Source: Albugo candida
Taxonomy: Eukaryota > Oomycota > Peronosporomycetes > Albuginales > Albuginaceae
DNA length: 64,000 nucleotides
Reading direction: 5' to 3'
Assembly (NCBI GenBank): GCA_905220665.1
Contig: CAJNAR010000165.1
Coordinates: 416,940 to 480,939 of the forward strand
Shown: positions 43,393-53,549 of the stretch, piece by piece
Position numbering within the stretch: the stretch's first letter is position 1
Layout: each line of letters opens with the position of its first letter
Made by a program: the position numbers and the translations under genes
The notes under the pieces: model-generated
The model's input: the letters and a program-made list of their open reading frames with translations, nothing else
What the model was told of the DNA's origin: nothing
The model's database searches: none

Positions 43393-46300
43393 TTGCGTTA
43401 TACAGGACGGATGAAAGTATACTATACACTTGAAAACACCCCAACTCTCACGGGCCAAGGAGGCAATGCGTATAACCTGACTTGCACGGTAAAAACAAGC
43501 ACAAATACAGACTATATCCGAGCAACGTCACAAACGAATGCCAATGATCTCCAGCACGGTTCACCTGATAGCATCATAGGTTGCTCTTCATGTCAACTAT
43601 TTTATACTCTAGTATACGGAACCAATAAAAAAAAGTTGTTTTTGCAGTTTTTATACCATATGTTCTAATTTTTCAGCAAAATAACGCAACTCGCTGGTAT
43701 GGTAGAGGATAATCAGTGTCTCCAATGTCCTGAACGAATGTATATCGAAGCCAATGCGTACACACCGGAAGTCGACGCTTGTCAATCCGATCGTTTGTGT
43801 CTTTTGTGGCGGAAGAATCGCATTCGATCTCAGTTGTGGAATCTCAGCTTTGGGTTGTGTGTCGTATCCAATGCCCTTTAAAGACCTGATGCTCAATTAC
43901 GAATTCAATCTTTGATTATGGAGCGTTACAATAACTAGCGATTCGAATCGATAGCAATGCGTCCAATATCTCTGTGTCTTCCTTTGCATTTACATTTATG
44001 GAACCGCGTGTGTACGTATTTGGAACGTCAGGCAACTCAAAACTGAGTACCAGTATCTCTGTGATGTAAAAAGAAACGATTTTTCCGTGGAAGCGACGAT
44101 TCCCCCTTTGAATGAGTAAAACCTGATCACAATTGAAGCAGTACGCACGAGTGAAATTATAGTGGCACCCGATTGGCGTTATGTTGCCGGAATTTTTGCT
44201 GGGCTGTTGGTGCTATTAGCGAGCGTTATTGGGGTTTTGTATGTGGTTTTATGGACGCATCCAAAGCGTATAGAGTCGATGTATCGAATGTATCGAAAAG
44301 GGAATAAATCGGACAATTCAGTGGATATGTAGTCGGCAACAGTCAGTAAAATCGTACATGAAAGATGGTCTAGCGTATTAGTGGCCGAAGGGGATGCAAA
44401 CACTGAAAATGTGGTCAAGGAAACTCTTCAAAACGGTTGTTTGGAATCAGACATTTCTTTCAGAGTGAGATGCAACGGATACAGTTGGGTAACGAACAGA
44501 TCGAACGGCTCGCTGCAGTGGCTTTGGTGTCGATGAAAGTCTTTGAAAGGAATGAATGGGCTGGAAGCAAAACGCCTAAGAATGCGCTCGTTTAGTGTTT
44601 GAGCGATACTGTAGCGAGAAATCTCAATGAGAGGGAAATATATCGTGTGAGGAAGCGAGAGCTTATGGGTCGGAGGATGCAATCGACATACAGCGTGCAG
44701 AAGGGTTTGGTACGCCATGAAATGCCACGAAAAAGCTGTTGGAACGACGTTTTCGAATTCTCAATGACACAGGATTTGATGCGATATACGCAAAGCCTAT
44801 GGATATTTCGGACGAGGGTATGAATGAAGCATGCATAGCGTCAAGAGAGCAAATGACGAATCGAACTTTCACGAAATGTGGTGGAAAGTGAGTGGAAGCA
44901 GTCGACGCGCAGTACACACAAAGACACTCGGCACATTGGAACGTGTGTTTGCTTGTGTGGATTGTATGCAACGGAGCAATTCCGAGCGAAAATCAGAGTA
45001 GAGACTGACTCTGCTGCTACGAGATCTTCTGAAAGAAGGAGAATGTGAATTGGAGTGCCGAAAAAGGGAATGCGAAGCGATCAAAGACGAATAAACACAA
45101 GCAAACGTCCATTTCCAAAGAGAACAAATCACTTCTAGAAATGGAAGAACTCTTACGTCGCTGTAGCGATGCACACGAGCAGGAGGCAGAGACGCAGAGG
45201 AACGAGCTACTTGCTGAACGACAACGACAAGAGTGTGCGTTAAAGGATAGAATTCGAGTCCGAAGAGAGAAGAAGACGGTGTCTGTGCTTCCCATTGGTA
45301 TTGAACACGCACTAGTATCCTTGGAGAAGGCGTTTGTAGAGAAGGAACACTTACTTGAAGCCAGTATCGAAGTAAAGGAAGCAGAAGCGTGGTTTTTGAT
45401 CCGTGGAAAACAACAACAAGAGCAACCAGCGCTTACAGCGAAAGCTCATGGAATTGCTTAGAGGATATAGCAGAAAGCAATGGAGCCTGAACGATTGACC
45501 GCTGAGGCATTACAGATACTTTCAGACGAGCCTGTGGAAGAGAGTAAACAACTTAAAGCTTTGTTGAGCTCTGAGAAGCAGTGATACGAGAAGAGAGTGC
45601 AGGAGCGCGTGGCACAATGACGGGAAAAAAAGTATCTCAAGTGGCAAGTGTCATCTAAAACGGTCTTCGTCCGTGGAACGAAGAGACTTTTGTGTCAGCG
45701 GACGCGAGTGTGGTGATACGAATCGATAACGCCAAAAAAGCAGAAGCTAGAGCAGCTTTTGAAGTCCATATAGCCACTTCATTGTCGACGCGTGAAAAGT
45801 CGAATTGCTACGCGCAATGAAAGTCGAACGAGTTGCAAATATGTACGTCGAGAAACAAAGTGAGCTGAAAACAAATTTATTACGTCGATGTGATGACATA
45901 ACGGAAGAGTATGGAAGCTCAAATCAACGCCAAGAAGCAGAGATAACTGAAGGATCTCAACTGTAAACGTGAAAAGGAATTGATTGCATGAAGCCATTAA
46001 ACGATCCCTGAGGAAGACAACAAAGTGTACACGCACACAGTGGAAGCCGACGATCTGCTATTGAGCTTCCAAGCGGCCAAAGAATCGATTGATGCGATAT
46101 AGTGGAAGCGTATTCCCTTTGATGCAGTCGATAGGCGATACGAACGGAGCGTTTATGGCGACGAATGAAGTACATCTGCTCACAAAACCCTTTGAGCGAT
46201 GGGTATTTTTCCAAAAAATCTGGGAATAATGCTGGCAATTGAAATGAATATCGCTCCTTTTCATCAGTCGGAAGCCGCTGCGATGTACACAAAGCAGAGA

Positions 46301-47400
46301 GCTGAGAAGAAGAACGCCCATCGAAGGATTTTGGAGCATTCAACAGAAAAAGAACAGCCAAAGAGAGAACACGATTTTTGAGTCAAAGGAAAGCGTTCGA
46401 AATGGAAGCAATACTGTGCGACATCGGTACCTTTTTTCAAATGAAGCGACTGGAGGCTCAAATGGATGAGAAAATGGAACAGGCACAAGGCATTGAAATA
46501 ACACAAATGAAAGAGCGACACCAAAGCGAAGTCGATTTCCTGAGAAATTATAAAAAAAAGAAAACTCGAGTGGAAGAGAACGAGTATCGATGCGTGTCAG
46601 ATGTCTGAGGCGTGCGACGCGAAGAGTTTTGCTGTGGAAATTGAGACATTACGTGTAAAAGTTCAAATAGAGGTCAAAGCATCGGGAATAGCTTTTGAGC
46701 AGACAGCGTCAGATTGCATGAATCGCTGCAAACAGAGTCGGAAGCGTTTGAAAGCGTTTGGGAGAAATCGATAAACAACTCTGCAGAAAAAGAATCACAA
46801 CGGAAAATGATGCGTGAAAGGTTGTGTGAATGCCAACCGCTTCGTCTCACTTAACTTGAGAATTGACAGGAAGAGAGAATACAAGCGCTTTGAAAAGCTT
46901 TCACAGAGTAAGAGAGTTCACTGCGAATCGAAACGACTCACCAACTTTGAGAGACAACGTATGAAACACGGCAACAAATCTACTCAAATGCCTCCAGCGC
47001 TTCTTCAAAGAGTACCAAGTTCAGTCCACAAAGAGATCGCAAAAGTGTTCAATCACCACACTATTCATGTCCATGCATTTAAAACAGCTCCTTTTTGATT
47101 CCAACAGATGTCTCCAATGGATCGCATCAGGTCAAAGCATCTGTCAAATACTTTCGCTGAACGTCAAAAGTATGACCGGAGTCCTCACTTCGCAGACGCT
47201 CTTTGAGGCGGATACGTTGGAAAATTCCATCAATCTATTTTATAGTCAGCAAGAACGTATGGTCCATGTGTCATCAGCTTTTGTGGAGAATTCCGACATC
47301 AGGCAGAGTATCGTATTGCTTCTTCTTCGCCTTTGTCGATGGAATCGAAGATCGATGAAATCACGGAACCGCAATTCATTTCCCACTATTTTGAGCTCTT
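43393..47400 (+). pseudogene. relic of a membrane protein: Cys-rich ectodomain, one TM helix, coiled-coil tail
   Basis: Plus-strand frames follow one another with frequent stops. From 43393 to 44150 come beta-type and Cys-containing peptides: CTVKTSTNTDY, a CLQCPERMYIE motif (about 43725), and YVFGTSGNSKLSTSISV in another frame (about 44018-44068). At about 44164-44255 is a hydrophobic stretch (VAGIFAGLLVLLASVIGVLYVVLW) followed by basic residues (HPKRIESMYRMYRKGNK), the pattern of a single membrane-spanning helix with a cytoplasmic stop-transfer. From 44600 to 46850 the peptides are Glu/Lys/Gln-rich and heptad-like (EMEELLRRCSDAHEQEAE, KRLEAQMDEKMEQAQGIE), that is, coiled coil. After 46850 they become basic. 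No enzyme motif is seen. Treating it as one gene is inference from the constant strand and coding character. Confidence 0.45.
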
Positions 47401-47499
47401 GATTCAAGACCAATACTTGCTCGATCGCCGCTCCATTGCAGCCGTACCCGAGCACAATAAAGCCTCGTGATTCGTCGACCGAATGGAAGTCTCGAGCTG

Positions 47500-48345
47500 A
47501 GGAAATACAAAGCTGTTCATTGAGTTTGGAATATATCGACGAGCATTGAGAAAGCAATCCAAAGTGTTGTGTCATTACCCCTTTCACTATCCGAATTTCG
47601 ACTCTATTCCTCGCCGGCCATTCTTAAAGTGTTTTGAATCTTTTCAAGCTACTCTCTCTCATGTTGGGCTTTCTTGCAATGTCTTTGGCCCGTATAACGA
47701 CCTCTTGTGCTTCCTCTGGTCGCCCAGATTTCCAAAGAAATGGCCATAGTTGGACACGAGCCCGGAGATTTGTTGATCCAAGCTTGAGGTCGTTTTGAAG
47801 AGAGATCGATACAGCTGGAATGCTTGACGATAAATTTTTTTTAAACCGCCGTAAATTCGTTTCTACGCATACATTGCGTTCAGACAATTGTTATCACTAC
47901 GCACGACTCACAACTCCTCACAGCACTGTGCGATTCGGGCCATTGCCACGACTTTGTTTTTCATTTTCTCATTTCAATCGCTCAAAAGCAATCGATTGCA
48001 GAGCTTTGAGGTGGTGACGTATAGCCGCATACCGGTTTCCAAGCGTTTCGTATTGTACGGAGACAACAAATGACCCGGAAAATAAATGACGATCTAAAAG
48101 TTGTTGAAGCTCTTTATAAGGTGGGAGAAGAGATCTCAACTTGCGGGTTCTTTCGCGCATGATGGAGAGCCCTTGCAGGCAGTCATGAATCGCTTTCTGA
48201 TACTCATCGCGATCGGCGGATTCTTTAGCATGCGAGAAAAGCTTTTGGACGCGTATTACGGACTAATTTTGTTGCTTCCGATCGGAAAGCTTAGCGATAA
48301 AGTTGGTGGTGTTTGGCGTTTCATGGGGACTATCTTGTAGATGTA
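47500..48345 (-). pseudogene. TPR-like helical repeat protein, relic
   Basis: On the minus strand an 80-plus-codon frame ends at 47969 and contains DEYQKAIHDCLQGLSIMRE and LGNRYAAIRHHLKALQSIA. A later frame has WKSGRPEEAQEVVIRAKDIA (about 47715). These fit the tetratricopeptide pattern (small residue, Gly, Tyr/Arg, Ala at fixed spacing; paired helices). Such repeats mediate protein binding; the partner is unknown. The gene is broken by frameshifts and lies just downstream of, and on the same strand as, the phosphoglucomutase relic. Confidence 0.5.
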
Positions 48346-48348
48346 AAC

Positions 48349-48645
48349 GCCGGTAATTCCGCATAATAGGAACAGTAATAGAAAAATAATTCCTCCTTTG
48401 ATCGACTATTTCAAATCTTTCTGAAAGTACTCGCGGAATCGAAAATCGGTTAAAAAGGTTTTGCTAGATATTTTTGATCGATAACGCACGTTCGTGCGGT
48501 GTTATGGCGACGTCATTTCGATGCAAAAGCGCGAATCGACTCGCATTTATACGCGGTCTCATTTTTTTCCGCGATCGATTACATTATGTGACAGCATTAA
48601 GTGTTGACTAAGTGTATGGTGTCCACAATTTTATAACATCATAAT
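48349..48645. other. intergenic, no gene
   Basis: AT-rich spacer between the TPR relic and the end of the phosphoglucomutase relic, with several CG-containing palindrome-like words (TCGATCGATAA-type, CGCGATCG) but no defined signal. Confidence 0.4.
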
Positions 48646-49923
48646 TCACGATATATCGAGTCGCGGAGGTTTTTGAAGACCATTTTTGGTTGGGTGGAGC
48701 ATATCCTCAATGCTTTCCTCCATTAGCCCCAAAAAAAAACCGTTTGTTTCAACTTGGAGTGGCACTCATGAGGTTTTCCAGCTATCTACACATAGAATTT
48801 GACCTGTGGTTCCGTTCGACTTGTTCGCAATGTCACTATACATCCATTTGTGAAGAAAAACGTAAACATTTACGTGGTTGGAGTCGAAGGGAATACTGCA
48901 CAGCCATCTTGATGAGAAGTATTGATCCCTCTTGTCATATCGCGAACGGACTGGGTGCAGAACCTCCCACATGTTTTCATGTAGTGTCCATCGTTTTGAA
49001 CCGCTCAAAAATCGTTCCTACTTGGATGGGGCCGTCGCATAGAATATAATGATTGTACGATATGAAGTGAGCATATTCATGGTACAACTCCTTCAAGAAC
49101 TCTGATAGTTTTACCCCGTTTTACAGTTGCACAGCCACTTCTGCAAACAAAACAGCCGCACTGATGCCTTCTTTGTCTTTTACAAGATCGCCCACGCAGA
49201 ATCCAATAGCCTCTTCAGAGGAGAACAGAACGGTGTGGCCACTCTGCATCAATTGATCCACTTTATCTCAATCTATCTAAAGCCTGACACCGTCTCTTCG
49301 AACTGAGCAGAGTGTGAGGAAGCAGCTTCCTGAAGCATCTTGGATGAGACCGTAAAAAAAGAAGCAACAAAATAAAGTTTCGATCGATCAGTTCCGGAAT
49401 TTCGTTAGAAATGTTGCATCAATTCCCAATGGCCAAGAAGTAGTTTAGTTTTCTCGTGAAAATGATCCACTCGAGCGTTTTTCTATCGCACTCTGGTAAT
49501 GCCAATTCATCGGCATCTGGGATCGTTTTTCAAAATGACACTTGCTGCAATGTCACCGGCAGTCTCCAAGGCGAAAAATAGTGATTATTTGCCTTCTTCT
49601 GGATTCGGAGAGTCTAAAATCGGAAAATAGGGATGTGGGAGGACTTGAGCGTGCACTAGAGTATACGGCTGCAGGTGAAAACCTGAAAAAGCCCGAGCCA
49701 TAGAAGGATCACCCACACCATGAACAGCAGTGTGTACAAACATCAATTCGGTGGATGCGTTATCAGCAGGAAATCGACACAAACTCTCTTCCATTTGAGT
49801 GAAATATCGGACCTTCATCTCGTTTAATAGGAACTCGACCGATGATGAAGTGGCCTCATAAATCGATGATCTCACAAAATCATCCGAGTATTAGAGCCAC
49901 GGCGCTAAATTCTCCTCATTGTA

Positions 49924-49943
49924 TAGTGCACGACACCTACAAC
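49924..49943. repeat. E2 left terminal inverted repeat
   Basis: TAGTGCACGACACCTACAAC. It matches the right end apart from the first base and one internal C/T difference; compare AGTGCAAGACACTTATAA in E1. Confidence 0.9.
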
Positions 49944-50202
49944 CGACACCCCCATATTTTTGCGGCCAAATTTCCAAAAATCTATTTCATGCAGAGTATA
50001 CTTCTAACGTGGCAAAAACCTGTTTTGTGAACCAATCACGTGAGAAATACCTGTTTTGTGAACCAATCGGAATCCAAAATTAATATGTTACGCGAAACTA
50101 TAGGCTGGACACCTATGTAGATATATATTTAGACTACATACAGTAGATACATAACCAACACCCTCAAACATTCTAAACAGCAAAAAACATTCGCTAGGCA
50201 AC

Positions 50203-52348
50203 ATGGTACAACTATCAAAGCGCACAAAACACCTGCAGAATGCCAGAAACACAGAAAAAAATCATCAGAGTTCACCACCATTTTCACAGGATCCTGAGAG
50301 TGGAAACAATATAGATGGTAGTGACCTGGAGAATGAAATTTTTGGAAAGGAACCAACAAGTGACGAGAAGAGGAGAAGACTGAAGGTGCAGTTGAACAGT
50401 TGGAGGCGGCGATGTAACCAGCTCTTATTGCTCCAGTACCAACCACCAACCGCCCATTTCGTTATGGTGGTGATTCAGCACGGACACGACGACGGCACAA
50501 ACAGAATCAACGCAAGGCAGCAGAAGGCTCACGAAAGCTGACCAGCTATTTCATGCGGCAAGAGCCTGTGATAGCAGGAGTTTCTTCTGACGAAGATTCC
50601 GAAACTGACGATATTGAAGATAGCCTCTGGGAAGAGGGGAGCCTTGACAGTGCAATAAAATAATTGGCAAAGATTGTCAAGATTGTCAAAATTGACAAAG
50701 CAAAAAAGCTGAATGGGGCAGAGCAGCTACGAGTGCAAGCTTTGAGTTTGTACCTGCGTCTTTACAAAAATGGGAGAAGTCGCACGAGCGCAAGCGACTT
50801 CGTCACCACAGACATAGGAAAGGGCCCATACTTCTCACGTGCTTTACGCACATGGGCACGTGCATTTCTAAAGGACCACAAGCTGTCAATGTCCCGAAAA
50901 GGAAAACACGCAAAGAGTTGGTCGTTTATATGAGATGAGGACATTGTGGGGCAATTACAGACCTATTTGCGCAAAAATAAATTCGCGGTTGACACCACCA
51001 ACCTTACAATTCACATTAATGATGTGATTATCCATTCCCTCGGTTATGCACCACCACCAACAATATCATCCCGAACTGCTATGCGATGGGTGAAAGAAAT
51101 GAATCTTGGCTTTCGAGTGTCCGCAAAGGTCTCTACATTGATGGACATGAGCGTGCTGATGTTGTGGCATACCGAAAAATGAGTTTCTTGCACTAATGGA
51201 GGCATATGACCCTAGGTTTCCAGTTCTTTCTGGTGAAATATGGAAGTTATGGCGTGGCCTGCAGATGGTGTGGAACCATTGATACTTGTTACGCATGATG
51301 AGAGCGTTTTTTTCAGCAAATGATGGTCAAAGAAAACTCTGGCTGCCGGAGGGAGAGCAACCATTGCGAAAAAAAAAGGACAAGGACGTTCCCTTCACGT
51401 TAGCGAATTTTAGACTGATGTTTGCGGGCGCTTGGCGCTCGATGAAGCAAAGCAGCTTGAGTATCCTGGTGTGCCAAAAGAGTCCTGTGTTTAAATGAAG
51501 CCTGGTAAGAATAGCGATGGCTGGTGGATAGCAAAGCATCTGAATGTACAAGTCCGTGACAAAGCTATTCCAATCTTCAATGCTCAATTTCCTGGTGCTC
51601 AAGCTTTATTTGCCTTCGACAGTGCAACCAGTCATGCTGCTTTTTCTGGTGATGCACTTGTTGCAAAGAGAATGAACCTTGGCCCTGGTGGAAAACAAAC
51701 AAAAATGAGGTATGATTTAAATAAATCATACCCGTAGTTACTGTAAACAATCAATTAATCTGTGCTTTTCTCAAGGCCAACGACTTATGGAGACAATGTG
51801 CCTCAGAGCATGGTTTATTCAGACGATTATGAGAATGAGGAACTACGTGGTAAACCAAAGGGAATCAAGGCTGTTTTAAGCGAACGTGGTCTTTGGCAAC
51901 CTGGCTTATGTTTGGTTTGCCCAAGTGATGTCAGATGCTCTGATACTATTTCGTGCTGCGCTCGCACTGTCATGTCCCGACAGCCAGATTTTGTGGCCCA
52001 GCGTGGATTACTTGATGAGGTGATTACAGCAGCTGGGCATAAAATTATATTTTACCCCAAATTTCATTGCGAGTTGAACTACATTGAGAACTTTTGGGGC
52101 GCCGCAAAGCAGTACACACGGAAGCACTGCAATTACTCCTGGGCTGGCTTGCAAGAAACTGTCCCCTCTGCAATGTCCTCAATCAGCTTGACAACAATTC
52201 GCCGATTTACATGCAAGACACAATGGTACATGGATGTCTACCGTAAAATCTCAGTGGAAAAGCTGCCGAACATGCAGTGAAGAAGTACCGTTCACACCGT
52301 CGCATTCCAGCCTCTGTTCTTATGAACGTTAATGCACTTCTAAACTAG
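50203..52348 (+). pseudogene. E2 transposase, DDE_3-like, frameshifted but catalytic motifs present
   Basis: Start proposed at Met 50203 (MVQLSKRTKHLQNARN), with an acidic stretch (DGSDLENEIFGKE), a helical DNA-binding-like region (RVQALSLYLRLYKNGRS, YFSRALRTWARAFLKDH, SRTAMRWVKEMNLGF) and the catalytic domain: LVTHDES (first Asp, codon 51297-51299), ANDGQRKLWLP, FAFDSATSHAAFSGDAL (second Asp), RMNLGPGGKQ and FHCELNYIENFWGAAKQY (Glu). A run of seven T (51307-51313) shifts the frame right after THDES, and another shift precedes the C-terminal KKYRSHRRIPAS; the stop is TAG at 52346-52348. Close relatives are widespread in fungi as well as oomycetes, which is family knowledge. An intron is described separately. 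Homopolymer shifts here could be sequencing errors, so recent activity is not excluded. Confidence 0.87.
51710..51775 (+). other. predicted 66-bp intron in the E2 transposase
   Basis: It begins GTATGA and ends TTTTCTCAAG. Splicing joins AG to G to complete an Arg codon and gives GGKQTKMRPTTYGDN, in agreement with E1, where the homologous codons (KQHLMRQTTWGN) are contiguous. Unspliced, the frame hits a stop (TAG at 51735-51737). The first bases form a perfect 9-bp inverted repeat, TATGATTTA/TAAATCATA (51711-51730). Confidence 0.7.
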
Positions 52349-52410
52349 ATTACAGATATACACATAACCAACAAAGAAAATATGTAAGTCTGTATCAGAT
52401 TTCTAACACA

Positions 52411-52508
52411 TTATCTATTTTTAAATGGTCCTTTCTAATTGGCTAAAACAATTATCTATTTTTAGTTGGTCCTTTCTAATTGGTTAAAAAAAGTATCTAT
52501 TTTTAGAT
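52411..52508. repeat. 41-bp tandem repeat in the right end of E2
   Basis: About 2.4 copies of a unit starting TTATCTATTTTTA at 52411, 52452 and (first base changed) 52493, containing CTTTCTAATTGGYTAAAA. Subterminal repeats can be transposase binding sites; the role here is inferred. Confidence 0.75.
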
Positions 52509-52717
52509 GTCCGGCCAAATTTCCAAAGCTCCATACATAACCACAAAATTTGCCGAACTTCAAAGGCTTCTAACTTCATCAAAAATAAATTTTGCAAAAG
52601 TCCGACTCTATTGCCAGATAGCCACGGCAATGTAATTTTAAGGTATAGAGAGATATTTTTCTTTAAGTGGGTAATTGAGTGTCCCAAAAATTTCTCGCGC
52701 ACCAGGTGGAGGTGCTG

Positions 52718-52737
52718 GTTATAGGTGTCGTGCACTG
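52718..52737. repeat. E2 right terminal inverted repeat
   Basis: GTTATAGGTGTCGTGCACTG, the inverse of the left end, followed by TA at 52738-52739. Confidence 0.9.
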
Positions 52738-53549
52738 TACGCTCTGATAGAGTGTCCTGAGGCGATATGATTTGACATACATTCTGCCCATACATGTAGT
52801 CATTGTCGTTCTTTGAATTATGCATGCAGTTATCATGACACCAGCCGCGCAGCGTTTCTTCTCGATTAAGTACGGAATCAGTGGAACTGGAATAAATTCG
52901 TGATAAGAAACACTTTACAGGCAAAGGGAAGCGCCACAGTGGCTGGTCGGCTCTGCAAAACGCTTCAAATTCAGACTCTCTTGTCGTCGATGATCGTATA
53001 CAACAGCAATTCCCATTATCTTGAATTCAATGCTTAACGTGGCACTCAGGTATTGCATAGAACCTAAGTGGTTTGGATGATGATAAGACCATTCATTGCA
53101 TTGATTCTCGATCCCATTAACCCCCGCAGTCCAGCGGTTCCGAATTCGAAGCGACTGCTAAACATTTTCTTTGTGATATTTTGTCTTTTGAGTCGATTAG
53201 TTTTTGTACTTTGGCTCTCGTTTCGGCATCGACGTCCCATTGGACCCATAATCTTGCAATTTTACGTCTGTGGTTTTATTGTATGGCTCATATTGCTAAA
53301 AGATCGAATTTTTATCGGAAGGGCACAACAGAAGTCAACTCTTTCAACTTTGGATTATACTGTATAATCACTTTGTAAGACTTTACCTCTCAGTTCTCTT
53401 CTTCATCGCTGCTGTGCGCTGATTTCAACCTTTTGGAGCTGGAAGTACAAAATCGACACCGGCCAAACTAAACGTTTTTGTCGTTCAATTCTCAACTCGC
53501 GATAATATACACACGCTCTACCAGGGAGTTTTTTTCAGAATGAGAATCA

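Larger units (their letters stand above)
49924..52737 (+). mobile_element. DNA transposon E2 (TA target, IS630/Tc1-mariner-like)
   Basis: Flanked by TA at 49922-49923 and 52738-52739. The terminal inverted repeats begin YAGTGCACGACACCTAYAAC at both ends. Length 2814 bp. It carries a plus-strand transposase gene with one likely intron. Subterminal direct repeats are present: ACCTGTTTTGTGAACCAATC at 50018 and again 31 bp later, and a 41-bp tandem repeat on the right (52411-52508). It is inserted in the phosphoglucomutase relic between the serine loop and the central domain. A sister of E1. Confidence 0.92.
48646..53290 (-). pseudogene. phosphoglucomutase/phosphomannomutase, interrupted by transposon E2
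   Basis: An alpha-D-phosphohexomutase that would interconvert hexose 1- and 6-phosphates in the cytosol, closest in pattern to the PGM2-type enzymes. N-terminal part (53290-52740): WVQWDVDAETRAKVQ, FEFGTAGLRGLMGS (about 53145-53110), YDHRR, and the phosphoserine loop AAGVMITA..HNSKNDNDY followed by QIISPQD. One base is missing in the Ser codon itself (52823-52824). E2 then intervenes. C-terminal part (49921-48646): NEENLAPW, VHTAVHGVGDPSMARAF, FPILDSPNPEEGK, GDIAASVILKNDP and then, after a one-base shift, DADELA (the metal loop, with Glu for the usual Arg), SSEEAIGFCVGDLVKDKEGI, FTNGCIVTLRTSRTEP (Arg for Gly in the phosphate loop), and a C-terminal EESIEDMLHPTKNGL ending at TGA (48646-48648). 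In-frame stops add to the frameshifts, so it is a true pseudogene. Confidence 0.92.

Noticed and set aside
39503..52737. Fungal origin of the window, because the E1/E2 transposase is very like common fungal ones
   Set aside because: The LINE endonuclease/ORF1, gypsy chromovirus and MULE patterns fit oomycetes, and the telomere is TTTAGGG rather than the usual fungal TTAGGG. The transposase family is shared between the groups.
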